Origin: Paenibacillus harenae DSM 16969 | Lineage (GTDB): Bacteria; Bacillota; Bacilli; Paenibacillales; Paenibacillaceae | Direction of reading: 5' to 3' | Length of the DNA: 64,000 bases | Assembly: GCF_000422465.1 (NCBI RefSeq) | Contig: NZ_KE383845.1 | Span: forward strand, 418,241 to 482,240 | Shown: positions 25,610 to 34,282 of the stretch, in pieces | Layout of the letters: the number at the start of each line of letters is the position of its first letter | How positions within the stretch are numbered: position 1 is the first letter of the stretch | Translations under genes and position numbers: made by a program | The notes under the pieces: model-generated | What the model saw: only the letters and a program-made list of their open reading frames with translations | The model's database searches: none | Told to the model about the DNA's origin: nothing

Positions 25610-26857
25610 CTACCTTCCCACATCGGCCTTTATTTTTTTCCTGGAAAAAGCGTTCACCGATTTTGCAGTACCGGTTGCCTGAAGCATGACCGATTCATAT
25701 AATTCCGTATGCTGTTCAAGCAGCGATTGTTTGGTGAACTTGCGGCTGTGCTCCAGACATTGACTTTGTATCGTTCTTTTCTTTTCGGCCGAGCAGGAAT
25801 AATATTCCTTTAACTTATCTTGAATCGCTCCTGAACTGCCCGGTGCAAACAGATATTGACTGCGATTCAGTACAACGTCCGGAATTCCTCCTACTGCAGA
25901 GGCGTATACGGGCGTGCCGACCTGATAGGATTCGATGATGACCCGCCCGAACGGCTCTTCCCAAATCGAGGGAACAACGGTTACGTCTACTTGGCCCATG
26001 AGCTCCCGCGCTTCAGCCGGCTTCACTTTGCCGGTGAACACGATGCGGCCGTCATTCCGGCACGCTTCCGAAAGCTCCTCCTTCAGCTTGCCTTCGCCGC
26101 ATACGTACAGCTGGTCCACCATCTCTTGCGGCATCGAACGGACGGCGTCGACGAGTTCGCGGACGCCCTTCTCCGGCTCGATTCTGCCGAAATAGCCGAT
26201 GCGCAGCGGTAGACGTTCGAAGTCCTTCTCTCCCGCGACGATGTCGCCCTCCACCGCGTTCGGAATGACCAGTTTCTCAGCATTCGGAAACAATCCCGAT
26301 TCCGTATGACGGTTTAAAATATGCGAAGAGATACCTACAACCGCGGATACCCGTTTGCTGAATCCAAGAGAAGTCAGCTTGTACAACCCCGACATCAGCG
26401 GATTGGATATTGGCGAACTGACAGGCGAGATAAGCGAGTAATCTCTTAATGTATGAACGATCGGCACGCCCGCTTTGAAGAAAGCTGTCCATATCCCTGC
26501 TCCGAAACCGGACAAATTCTGAGTATGAACCAAATCAGGTTTTATTTCCTTCAACAGGTTCGTCACAGTCGCAATTTGCAGAGGATTATAAATATCGACA
26601 AGTCTGCGAGCTACCTTACTCAGCATGCCGTGGTTTTCGGCGTCGCCGATCCAATACAAATTGTTGTAAGGAACACGATGAACCGTAACCCCGTTAATCG
26701 TCTCTGACGTTATGCCGGCGTTTCTCTTTTGTCCTCCTGTCGTAATCACATGGACTTCAGCGACGGTATCCAGCGTTTCGGCTAAGATTTGCGTCGATAT
26801 TTCCGCACCGCCGATAATATGCGGGCTGTACAAACTATTTACAATAACGATTTTCAT
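25610..26857 (-). CDS. Glycosyltransferase family 4
   Basis: 415 residues from the ATG at 26857, which overlaps the stop of the polymerase gene (ATGA). An in-frame GTG/ATG 5 codons earlier is less well placed. The N-terminal acceptor domain starts MKIVIVNSLYSPHIIGGAE, with a GGAE glycine motif. The C-terminal domain carries IGYFGRIEPEKGVRELVDAV and EEPFGRVIIESYQVGTPV, which contains the catalytic E-x7-E motif. Role: transfers a sugar to the growing repeat unit at the cytoplasmic face. Confidence 0.9.
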   Translation of the reverse strand: MKIVIVNSLYSPHIIGGAEISTQILAETLDTVAEVHVITTGGQKRNAGITSETINGVTVHRVPYNNLYWIGDAENHGMLSKVARRLVDIYNPLQIATVTNLLKEIKPDLVHTQNLSGFGAGIWTAFFKAGVPIVHTLRDYSLISPVSSPISNPLMSGLYKLTSLGFSKRVSAVVGISSHILNRHTESGLFPNAEKLVIPNAVEGDIVAGEKDFERLPLRIGYFGRIEPEKGVRELVDAVRSMPQEMVDQLYVCGEGKLKEELSEACRNDGRIVFTGKVKPAEARELMGQVDVTVVPSIWEEPFGRVIIESYQVGTPVYASAVGGIPDVVLNRSQYLFAPGSSGAIQDKLKEYYSCSAEKKRTIQSQCLEHSRKFTKQSLLEQHTELYESVMLQATGTAKSVNAFSRKKIKADVGR

Positions 26858-28221
26858 GCCTTTCGTCTCCATTCGCTATAGATAGGTCTAACGGGCGGCG
26901 TTTGACCTTTAACCCGAACGGGCACACGTACAGGCATACCGGTACGTATGGCTTCCGTTTCGAACCCTCCCCCGCGGATGAACCCGAACAACAACCAGAA
27001 ATCCAGAAAAGCATAAGAATCAAAATTCATGACGAGCGAGATACATAACGCAAAAGCGAATTTCGAATACGAATTTGCCCCGCAGCTGCGAAAAATCGAA
27101 ACCAGAAATCCTCCAAATAGGATAACCCCTATAAGGCCTTCCTCAGCGAACACCTTCGACACCATATTTCTCGACGTTGCCGCATAGGGTTTATTAAATA
27201 CCAGGTCGTACACTTCACTGAATTTCAATCCATTGCTGAAATGCTGCTGTAGAAGGGAGGCAAATTCCGTATAATAAAAACCGCCGCCTAACCCAAAAAT
27301 CGGATATCTGGCAAATTCCAAAAAACCGATGGCCGGAAACACCAGCCTAATAAAAAAAGAATTGTCATTATTTATTAATTGTTTGAAATTAAACTGAAAA
27401 CGGTCCGTAAAATAGCCGGTTACCTTGAACGTTTCGATCAGATAAGGCACGCCTACGACAACGACAAGGGCGCAGGCGACCAGAACGACCAGCATCCGTC
27501 CCCTGTTCTTGTTCGTTATCAGCACATAAATAACCAACGCGACCAGCAGCACGGTATATGCGTATGCGGAGAAGGAAAGCACCATAAGCAGCATCGTAGC
27601 GATAAGCAGATACAGCTGCTTACGGAATCCCTGCTTAAACAGGAAGAACATAATTAACCCGCCGCTCAGCATATGAATCGCCGCCCATGAAGGCTCGCCC
27701 GACAGCATTTGAATTCTCCGGAGATATACTTTATCCGCGAACAGTCCGGTAAAGGCTCCGGAAAATCCGCTTCGGATGAAAAATGCGTCGAATAGCTGAA
27801 GAAAACCGGCAATAAGCGGAGGAATAAAGGCTATCGCAATACTTTTGGCGATGCGCTTTATAATCTCCGGATCTTCTTTCGCTTGCTGAGTGACATAGAC
27901 CGATACCCGATACATGGACAGACCGAACAGAAGCGTGATAATATGCGACGCGCTGCTGCCGATATCACCGTTGTTTATTCCAACGATTAAGGAATGCCCG
28001 ATGCTGTACATCACGAAGAGGAGAAAGAAAACATCACCCTTCTTGAACCTGAAATCGGTAAACAGAAGCAAGACGGATGCAAGGAACATCGGAAACATAG
28101 ATATCGGCCGATAGACGGAGAACTGGATATAGGGCAAGCTGTCATACGTCAGGAGCATCAGGGATAACATAAACAGCGCAATTACAAGATTTCGAATAAC
28201 CAACACCTGCTCTTTGCGCAA
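26854..28221 (-). CDS. Wzy-type O-antigen/exopolysaccharide polymerase
   Basis: 455 residues with about 11-12 hydrophobic segments and a long extracytoplasmic loop in the second half (around FPAIGFLEFARYPIFGLGGGF), the Wzy_C-like feature. The C-terminal 35 residues are basic and probably cytoplasmic. Role: joins flipped repeat units into polymer. It overlaps the downstream glycosyltransferase start by 4 bp and follows the upstream glycosyltransferase by 5 bp. Confidence 0.85.
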   Translation of the reverse strand: MRKEQVLVIRNLVIALFMLSLMLLTYDSLPYIQFSVYRPISMFPMFLASVLLLFTDFRFKKGDVFFLLFVMYSIGHSLIVGINNGDIGSSASHIITLLFGLSMYRVSVYVTQQAKEDPEIIKRIAKSIAIAFIPPLIAGFLQLFDAFFIRSGFSGAFTGLFADKVYLRRIQMLSGEPSWAAIHMLSGGLIMFFLFKQGFRKQLYLLIATMLLMVLSFSAYAYTVLLVALVIYVLITNKNRGRMLVVLVACALVVVVGVPYLIETFKVTGYFTDRFQFNFKQLINNDNSFFIRLVFPAIGFLEFARYPIFGLGGGFYYTEFASLLQQHFSNGLKFSEVYDLVFNKPYAATSRNMVSKVFAEEGLIGVILFGGFLVSIFRSCGANSYSKFAFALCISLVMNFDSYAFLDFWLLFGFIRGGGFETEAIRTGMPVRVPVRVKGQTPPVRPIYSEWRRKA

Positions 28222-28226
28222 TTGCC

Positions 28227-29483
28227 CTACGACAGAATCAACTCCAGATTTTTACGGGTCACGGAGCTGCTGAAATGATGGGTCACGTAACGGATCGAAT
28301 TGCGCGAAACTTTTTCGTTTATCTCTTCGTTGTTCAATAATAGGAGTACGTTTTGCACCATCTCCTCATCCGTTTCACAGACGAACAGATCCTCATGATT
28401 GATCGCGTTGATGCCTTCGCTGCCGATCGGATTGGTTACGACCGGAACTCCCCAAGACATCGCCTCGACGATCTTCGTCTTAATTCCTGTGCCAAATAGC
28501 AGCGGAGCGATCATTAAAGCGGCATCGCTCACGATCCGCTTAACGTTATCCACTTCGCCGGTTACGATAATGCCAGGATAGGTCTCCTGCAGCTTAAGCA
28601 CTTCTGCAGTCGGGCTTTTACCGATGATATAGAACTTTGCATCCGGTGCCTTCCGCTTGATGCCGGGCCATATCTTCTCACAGAAAAATACGACCGCGGA
28701 GCTATTGTGAGGGATGTCCATTTTCCCTACAAAGACGAGCTTATTCCTGTCATACGGCCGGGGATTCCCCGTCATTTTCTTGTCCGGGTCGAATCTCATC
28801 GGGATGCCGAGACAAGAGTCATGGCTGACAATTTGCCGGAAGCTCTCCGCTTCTTTGGGAGAAGTAAAGATAAGGTGTTCGAAATTGCGGGCTGCGCTTT
28901 TCTCGTACTTGTGCAGCAGCTTGCTTTCGAAAGCGATAAGCCATTTTTGAATGAACTTCAAATTTGCAAACCGCTTGATGCCGGATGGAAGCTTGTCCGA
29001 AAAACCGCCGAACACGGATGGAATGTACTGAAACCATTTCAGCTGCCGTTCATAGCGCAATGACAGCAGATCATCGTAGCTGAGCACCTTTTGTCCGATT
29101 CCGTCCGAACGGTATTCCGCTACGCGCACCATATCGTAAAAGATGAATTCCGGCTTCTCTTCCTCGATCTTTTCTTTGATCAGCCTATGCGTTCTCCGGG
29201 AGTAATAAACGGATACTTGCAGCGGCCACCTTTGCAGGAGCAAGGAATATACGAGCACATTGAACAGCTTCTCGGCCATGCCCGGCAATTCCAGACTTAC
29301 CAGGCGAGAAATCGCATCCGGCTGATCCTTCAGGTACTTCTTGTCATCGACAAAAGACAAGTTCACGATCTGACATTTGGGATAAATATCTTTGATTTGC
29401 TGAATGTATTGCTGAAGCAGGTTTTTTCTGCCGTCCGTATTGGGAAATGGCAGCCTGTTCGTAATAAACATCATCTTTTTCAT
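28227..29483 (-). CDS. Glycosyltransferase family 4 (GT4_sqdX/WlbH-like)
   Basis: 418 residues. It starts MKKMMFITNRLPFPNTDGRK; the C-terminal domain is seen in KLVFVGKMDIPHNSSAVVFF and LFGTGIKTKIVEAMSWGVPVV, where KTKIVEAM is the nucleotide-sugar phosphate-binding turn. This subtype is common in polysaccharide clusters and lacks the classic EPFG motif of the neighbouring GT4. It sits 12 bp downstream of the priming-transferase gene, so it may add the second sugar. Confidence 0.87.
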   Translation of the reverse strand: MKKMMFITNRLPFPNTDGRKNLLQQYIQQIKDIYPKCQIVNLSFVDDKKYLKDQPDAISRLVSLELPGMAEKLFNVLVYSLLLQRWPLQVSVYYSRRTHRLIKEKIEEEKPEFIFYDMVRVAEYRSDGIGQKVLSYDDLLSLRYERQLKWFQYIPSVFGGFSDKLPSGIKRFANLKFIQKWLIAFESKLLHKYEKSAARNFEHLIFTSPKEAESFRQIVSHDSCLGIPMRFDPDKKMTGNPRPYDRNKLVFVGKMDIPHNSSAVVFFCEKIWPGIKRKAPDAKFYIIGKSPTAEVLKLQETYPGIIVTGEVDNVKRIVSDAALMIAPLLFGTGIKTKIVEAMSWGVPVVTNPIGSEGINAINHEDLFVCETDEEMVQNVLLLLNNEEINEKVSRNSIRYVTHHFSSSVTRKNLELILS

Positions 29484-29495
29484 CCATTTTCCGCC

Positions 29496-30170
29496 TTAGA
29501 ATGCATCTTTTGCCCCAAGGAGCACTCTGAATGTCTTGAATATGATTTTCAAATCAAGCCCGACGCTCCGATTTTGGATATACTTCAAATCCAGCTCAAC
29601 CATTTCATTAAAACTTAATTCATTGCGGCCGCTTACCTGCCAAAGTCCCGTACAACCAGGTTTAACCGTTAAACGCAGCTTGTCGTAATCGGTATACTCC
29701 GCAACTTCCCTTACAAGAGGAGGTCTCGGACCGACCAAGGACATTTCGCCCCGGAGCACATTGATCAGCTGCGGGAGCTCATCGATGCTTGTCTTACGGA
29801 TGAACTTCCCGATTCTCGTAATACGAGGATCGTTCTTCATCTTGAACATAGCTCCTTGAATTTCGTTCTGAGCGAGCAGATCCTTTAGCTTTTCTTCAGC
29901 ATTGCTTACCATGGAGCGGAATTTATACATCCGGAACGGCTTCTCGTTCTTGCCGATCCTTGTTTGATAGAATAATACGGAGCCTTTCGGGTCCTCTATT
30001 TTTATCAGGATGGCAACGAGGACAAACAGCGGACATAACAGAAACAATCCAAGCAGCGAACCAAATACGTCAATGGTACGTTTGAACACCGAAGTCACGG
30101 AACTCCTATAGTCATTAGGAGTGTTCAATACCACTTCATCGCGATACTGCGGATTCATCTGATTACTCAC
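29496..30170 (-). CDS. Priming sugar-phosphate transferase (WbaP/CpsE family, short form)
   Basis: 224 residues: one N-terminal membrane segment (VFGSLLGLFLLCPLFVLVAILI) followed by the catalytic bacterial sugar transferase domain with GSVLFYQTRIGKNEKPFRMY, KFRSMVSNAEEK, RITRIGKFIRKTSIDELPQL and LVGPRPP. Only the C-terminal catalytic half of longer WbaP proteins is present, which is the usual short form. Role: moves a sugar-1-phosphate from its nucleotide to undecaprenyl phosphate, starting each repeat unit. It overlaps galU by 8 bp. Confidence 0.93.
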   Translation of the reverse strand: MSNQMNPQYRDEVVLNTPNDYRSSVTSVFKRTIDVFGSLLGLFLLCPLFVLVAILIKIEDPKGSVLFYQTRIGKNEKPFRMYKFRSMVSNAEEKLKDLLAQNEIQGAMFKMKNDPRITRIGKFIRKTSIDELPQLINVLRGEMSLVGPRPPLVREVAEYTDYDKLRLTVKPGCTGLWQVSGRNELSFNEMVELDLKYIQNRSVGLDLKIIFKTFRVLLGAKDAF

Positions 30171-31065
30171 CTCCTATGCCAATTAATTGTTTCCCAAGCT
30201 CCCGCTCCAACAATTCTCCAAGCTCGCTTAAGAGCGGATTTCGAAGCTCGTTATTCCGGAGCGCAAAATCGACCGTTGTCATAATAAAGCCAAGTGTTTC
30301 GCCCACATCATAGCGCTTGCCTTGGAAGTCATAGGCGTAAACGCCTTGATCCATATTCAGCTTCTGAATCGCGTCGGTCAGCTGAATCTCTCCGCCTGCG
30401 CCAATTTCTTGCTGCCCTAGATAATCGAATATTTCCGGGGTCAGTACATAGCGGCCCATAATGGCCAAGTTAGATGGAGCTTGTCCTTTCGGAGGCTTCT
30501 CCACAAAACGGTTTACTTGATACAAGCGGCCCATCGTCTCTCCAGGATCGACAATCCCGTATCGGTTTGTCTGATCCGCATGAACGGTTTGAACGCCGAT
30601 AACCGAACGTCCGGTTTGTTCATATTGCTCAATCAGCTGCCTGGTGCACGGAACGCCGGCCTCTACGATATCGTCGCCAAGCAGCACGGCGAACGGTTCG
30701 TCTCCGATAAAATTGCGGGCGCACCATACGGCGTGACCAAGCCCTTTCGCTTCTTTTTGCCTTATATAATGGAGATTTACATTGGATGATTTTCTCACCT
30801 TTTCCAAAATATCAAACTTCCCTTTACTCTCCAACGTATACTCCAGCTCAAACGCGATATCAAAATGATCCTCGATCGCACGTTTACCTTTACCCGTTAC
30901 GACGATGATGTCTTCTACACCTGATTCAATGGCTTCTTCTACGATGTACTGAATGGTGGGCTTATCAACGATTGGAAGCATTTCTTTCGGCATCGCTTTC
31001 GTCGCCGGCAAAAACCGGGTACCAAGCCCTGCAGCAGGAATAATGGCTTTTCTCACTTTTTTCAA
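30163..31065 (-). CDS. galU: UTP-glucose-1-phosphate uridylyltransferase
   Basis: 300 residues with a TTG start preceded by GGGTGAAG. Signature motifs are AIIPAAGLGTRFLPATKAMPKEM (the pyrophosphorylase loop), IVDKPTIQYIVEEAI, and the catalytic VEKP region (FVEKPPKG) with Lys. Reaction: glucose-1-phosphate + UTP gives UDP-glucose, which feeds Ugd and the glycosyltransferases here. It is the first gene after the long leader region that holds the hairpin at 31118 and the EAR candidate. Confidence 0.95.
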   Translation of the reverse strand: MKKVRKAIIPAAGLGTRFLPATKAMPKEMLPIVDKPTIQYIVEEAIESGVEDIIVVTGKGKRAIEDHFDIAFELEYTLESKGKFDILEKVRKSSNVNLHYIRQKEAKGLGHAVWCARNFIGDEPFAVLLGDDIVEAGVPCTRQLIEQYEQTGRSVIGVQTVHADQTNRYGIVDPGETMGRLYQVNRFVEKPPKGQAPSNLAIMGRYVLTPEIFDYLGQQEIGAGGEIQLTDAIQKLNMDQGVYAYDFQGKRYDVGETLGFIMTTVDFALRNNELRNPLLSELGELLERELGKQLIGIGGE

Positions 31066-31117
31066 TTGACTTCACCCTATCCTCTATATTTTTTTTGTTC
31101 GCATTGTTCCAAAATGC

Positions 31118-31161
31118 TAAAAATGCGAGCTATGCTTTCCTTGTCTCTGAGAGCATAGCTC
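31118..31161 (-). terminator. Intra-operon terminator downstream of EAR candidate
   Basis: Perfect 10-bp stem (31152-31161 with 31127-31136, GAGCTATGCT and its complement), 15-base loop. On the minus strand the stem is followed by GCATTTTTAGC. It lies between the BY-kinase gene and galU, 50 bp before the galU start, so it would stop the exopolysaccharide transcript unless read through. This is the setting in which an antitermination RNA would act. Confidence 0.75.
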
Positions 31162-31184
31162 GGATTTTTAGAAAAAAATCCAAG

Positions 31185-31345
31185 GTAAAGAAAGTAAAAA
31201 TGAATAGGGCATTAAACCCTTCCTCACGTCACGCCCTTGACGATAAACGTCTAAGGTTCTTTGACCCACAGCATGACCGAGTGCCTCCGGTGATAGAGGT
31301 GCAGGAGACATTACCTTCCAAGTAAGCTTAGCTTTTATCCGGCGT
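31185..31345 (-). ncRNA. Candidate EAR/epsC-type antitermination RNA in polysaccharide operon leader region
   Basis: A 300-bp non-coding gap separates the BY-kinase gene from galU. It contains several short inverted repeats on the minus strand: GGGC with GCCC (31236-31233 and 31210-31207), GACG-TTTAT-CGTC (31251-31239), the GGTC...GAACC pair, and CACCTC with GGAGG around 31283-31303. Known: Bacillales eps and capsule operons carry the EAR (epsC) RNA exactly between the kinase gene and the next gene, and it lets RNA polymerase pass distal terminators. Position, length and structure fit, and a terminator follows directly. I could not check the covariance model, so the identity is inferred. Confidence 0.55.
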
Positions 31346-31366
31346 ATAGGACGCTAAGCGTCGTTG

Positions 31367-32047
31367 CTAGCTCCGAATATGATAGGAATAGGATTCCGAG
31401 TGATTCCGGTTAATGTTATTGAGAACGACGCCGATCAGATTGGCTTGCACATGCTCAAGAGAAGCCTTCGCTTTGAGCGCAACTTCTTTCTCCACTTTTC
31501 CCGAGCTGATGACCAGAACGACGCCATCGCTTTGGGTCGCAACGATTTGAGCGTCGGTTACGGACATGATCGGCGGTGTGTCGATGATGATCACATCGAA
31601 TGTTTCCCTTACTTTCTCAAGCAGCGCCGCCATTTGCTTCGACGACAGCAGTTCAGATGGATTAGGAGGTGTCGGGCCTGCGGCAATGATTGACAGATTC
31701 TCCGTATTCGTATGCTGGATGACATCCTGCAGCTCTTGTTGATTGAACAAGGCGGTTGTCAGGCCTATATGGTTGGAAATGGAGAAAATGCGATGCTGTG
31801 CCGGTTTTCGCAAATCCGCATCGATTACCAGTACCCGTTTGTTCGCTTGAGCGAAAGTGATCGCCAAATTGGCGCATGTCGTGCTTTTTCCTTCGCCCGG
31901 TTTAGAAGAGGTGACCATAATGATTTGCAGCTTGTGGTTGATCGTTGAAAACTCGATGTTTGTCCGCAGCACCCGATACCCTTCAGAGATTGGCGATGTC
32001 GGATTTCTTTCCGTAATAAGGTTCCATTTATGTGTCAAGCGAGACAT
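31367..32047 (-). CDS. Bacterial tyrosine kinase of polysaccharide synthesis (CpsD/Wze/EpsB-like)
   Basis: 226 residues. BY-kinase motifs: Walker A in SSKPGEGKSTTCANLA near residue 50, Walker A' VLVIDADLRKP near 75, Walker B VIIIDTPP near 150. The C-terminal tyrosine cluster is short (SESYSYHIRS, two Tyr). Role: with its membrane partner encoded just upstream it controls chain length and export by cycles of autophosphorylation. The start overlaps the partner gene by 20 bp. Confidence 0.93.
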   Translation of the reverse strand: MSRLTHKWNLITERNPTSPISEGYRVLRTNIEFSTINHKLQIIMVTSSKPGEGKSTTCANLAITFAQANKRVLVIDADLRKPAQHRIFSISNHIGLTTALFNQQELQDVIQHTNTENLSIIAAGPTPPNPSELLSSKQMAALLEKVRETFDVIIIDTPPIMSVTDAQIVATQSDGVVLVISSGKVEKEVALKAKASLEHVQANLIGVVLNNINRNHSESYSYHIRS

Positions 32048-32780
32048 TGCTTCCCCTCCCGGTTCTTGGCGTTAACGAGGCTTTGCCGCCCCGTGTGGCA
32101 TCTCTTTCTGTATACTTCGGAATTGAAGTCAATATCGGAACTCCCAGGAGCATCTCGATATCTTCCTGATCCTTAATCGTGTCATCCAAATGATCCAGAA
32201 GGAAGGTAAGGCCTACGCTCGCCATCAAAGCCAGTATGAATGCGACGGCAATATTCGTATTCGGATTCGGAGCTATCGGGCCGCGCATCTCTGCCGGATC
32301 GGCCTGGTCCAAGACGGCAACATTGTCAACCTTCATCAGCTCAGGAACCGATTTTTGAAAAACGATCGCAACGGCGTTGGCGGTTTTGGCCGCCTTCTCA
32401 TAGGAGCCTTCCCGGACGGTTATGGTCATGATCTGGGTTTCATTAAACGAGCTGACGCTAACCTTACCAATGAGTTCACCATACGTATTAGCAAGATCCG
32501 GGTACTCTTCGAGGACTTTTTTCATTATGCGAGGCGTTCTAATGATTTGTTTATAGGTTTTGATGAGTCCGATCGTGGAGTTAATGGAGCCTGCGTTTAT
32601 TGTTGGCAGCAGCGTACTGCTGTCCCTGTATTCGTTGACGATTAGCGTAGCGGAAGCCTCGTACTGCTTTTCGATGAAGTAATAGGAGTAAATGCCGATG
32701 GTTAGACAACTTACTGCAATAATCAAAGCAATCATTAACAGCCTTCTTTTGATGATGATCCAATATCGTTTTAATTCCAA
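32028..32780 (-). CDS. Chain-length regulator, Wzz family (CpsC/EpsA-like), kinase activator
   Basis: 250 residues with a TTG start and GGAGG 7 bp upstream. Two membrane segments (about residues 13-35, LLMIALIIAVSCLTIGIYSYYF, and about 175-195, NIAVAFILALMASVGLTFLL) flank an extracytoplasmic domain, the Wzz layout. Just before the second segment is the Pro-rich APNPNTN. The cytoplasmic tail contacts and activates the BY-kinase (known for the family). It is the first large gene of the polysaccharide operon after a 174-bp AT-rich gap. Confidence 0.92.
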   Translation of the reverse strand: MELKRYWIIIKRRLLMIALIIAVSCLTIGIYSYYFIEKQYEASATLIVNEYRDSSTLLPTINAGSINSTIGLIKTYKQIIRTPRIMKKVLEEYPDLANTYGELIGKVSVSSFNETQIMTITVREGSYEKAAKTANAVAIVFQKSVPELMKVDNVAVLDQADPAEMRGPIAPNPNTNIAVAFILALMASVGLTFLLDHLDDTIKDQEDIEMLLGVPILTSIPKYTERDATRGGKASLTPRTGRGSNVSLDT

Positions 32781-32954
32781 CTCGTTTCCTCCGTTACTAG
32801 TTAAGTCATTCTGCCAATTATGTTTATGATTAATTATTCCTAGTGAATATTAATATTTTAAGTTATTCAAAACGCGAACTTTTAGGCATGGTTTTTTTAT
32901 GTTTTTATAAGAGAAGCATCAAGTCTGATACTTCCTAATCACGTATTTAACTGC

Positions 32955-33239
32955 TTATTTACTACTATTCATAAACTCATCGACCGTCCCGCCATTCATG
33001 ACGTGCTGCATTATATCTTCCGAGCAGGCCTCATGTCCCACCTTCTTGAGCAGCAGCGATACAAGCTCAGCCATATCAACGGGTTCGTTCCGGGGCGTAT
33101 ATCCGGTGAACATAAGAAGCTCAGCTAACGATCTAGAACCCGCTTGCCTCTCTTGATTCAATAGAGAAGGATCTTCGGATAGTATTTTCAAAAATTGCTT
33201 CAGCCGCACCCGCTTCTGCTCCACATTCGAAACATTCAT
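32955..33239 (-). CDS. Small protein of unknown function at head of polysaccharide cluster
   Basis: 94 residues from the ATG at 33239, chosen because GGAGG lies 7 bp upstream; an upstream in-frame ATG at 33275 has no site. It is soluble and mostly helical by composition, starting MNVSNVEQKRVRLKQFLKIL, with a central SRSLAELLMFTGYTP and a C-terminal SEDIMQHVMNGGTVDEFMNS. I do not recognise the family. Its position just before the Wzz/kinase pair suggests a regulator of that operon, as in other Bacillales, but this is inference only. Confidence 0.65.
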   Translation of the reverse strand: MNVSNVEQKRVRLKQFLKILSEDPSLLNQERQAGSRSLAELLMFTGYTPRNEPVDMAELVSLLLKKVGHEACSEDIMQHVMNGGTVDEFMNSSK

Positions 33240-33537
33240 CTTTGACACCCTCCATTTTTCAACTTTCTCGTTCATTCAAGATTGCTACAAATCGACAAAT
33301 AATACAAGCTTCATTAAGAGGTTTTAATATTAGTAAAATATAATTTTCGAACTTATTTGATCCGTGAACCTAGTATGCCACAGATTATTATAATTCTTGA
33401 GGGAATAAAGACATGTTGTCATTTAGACATTCCTTCTCATTTTATAAATGGTTCTTATAAGAATTCGCTCCTAATTTATGCTTTTATAATTTATTAATCT
33501 ATACGCTTTCCGTGCCAAATTAGATAAATTTGTCAAC

Positions 33538-33551
33538 TGAAAGCGCTTTAT
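33538..33551. promoter_or_regulatory. Possible cre (CcpA) site
   Basis: TGAAAGCGCTTTAT matches the first twelve positions of the Bacillus cre consensus (TGWAANCGNTNWCA) and misses the last two. It lies about 300 bp upstream of the head of the polysaccharide cluster. One match of this quality can occur by chance. Confidence 0.3.
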
Positions 33552-34023
33552 GCGCTTTTATGGCCAATCCGCCTCCAGACACATTCAGTATAGTTATAAA
33601 CCGAGTGCATCCCTTGTAAAATTAAGGTTGTTTCCGTTTCCAATTTTCTGCGGCTTTTCCAATTTTGTAAAACAAGAACGCGTTTTTCCGCCAAAAGCGG
33701 GACTATAGGTCAGTGTCCTATAAATAGCTGACATGAGAATGATGTTCGACATTATTCGCAAGCTTCGTTTATAATCGTTGCGATGCATGAAAACGGTTTA
33801 TTATTCGAAAAAAAAATAAGAATCGAGCTTTTTCATTCGAAAATTTGCGCCCGATTACTTAAATCATCATTATTTAATTAAAAATTCGCTTGCAAATCTG
33901 ACGAGTCGACAAAGCGACTAGTATTTTTTTACCACATGAAAGTATGAAAGCAGGCGGCGCAATACCGAGGGAGGGGGCTATTGGCAGGCATGTCCGCAAG
34001 CGGTTTCCTGAATGATACAGGCT

Positions 34024-34146
34024 TCATTGCTGCTCCATCCTTTCCCAGGCATCCAGCAGATCGTCATGCACCCGGATTTCCCGGCCGGTCATCACGGTTA
34101 CCGGCACGCCCTCCGATTTTAATTCTTCATTAATATAGTGTGTCAT
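34024..34146 (-). CDS. Short open frame (40 aa), possibly a gene fragment
   Basis: Codons from ATG at 34146 give MTHYINEELKSEGVPVTVMT, GREIRVHDDLLDAWERMEQQ and a TGA stop. The composition looks like real protein (balanced charge, helix-like end), but there is no ribosome site and a stop lies just upstream in frame. It may be the C-terminal remnant of a lost gene or a small protein with weak expression. I do not recognise it. Confidence 0.3.
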   Translation of the reverse strand: MTHYINEELKSEGVPVTVMTGREIRVHDDLLDAWERMEQQ

Positions 34147-34236
34147 TATGAATGTCTATCATCCGTTTCGCACTTCCTAGCAAAATAAATGCAATTGGAG
34201 TTGTTCCGCCTTCCGGCGACCGGACATTCAAGATCC

Positions 34237-34270
34237 AAAAAAAACCGTCCCGCAGCGGCTGCGGGACGGG
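34237..34270 (-). terminator. Strong terminator after the large GH50-like gene
   Basis: GC-rich 10-bp perfect stem (34246-34255 with 34259-34268, CGTCCCGCAG) and 3-base loop; on the minus strand it is followed by a run of eight U. It lies about 15 bp after the stop codon at 34283. Confidence 0.92.
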
Positions 34271-34282
34271 ACAATTGACCTG

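Larger units (their letters stand above)
33240..34236. other. Long AT-rich intergenic region upstream of polysaccharide operon
   Basis: About 1 kb. A minus-strand TATAAT at 33392-33387, about 150 bp before the small gene at 32955-33239, could be a -10 element, but its -35 is weak. A cre-like site lies at 33538-33551 and a short open frame at 34024-34146. The open frame at 33594-33788 is AT-rich, lacks a ribosome site and is not called. The size and composition fit a regulated promoter region for the exopolysaccharide operon. Confidence 0.5.

Noticed and set aside
33594..33788. Open frame of 64 codons on the minus strand
   Set aside because: AT-rich regulatory region, no ribosome site, no family pattern.
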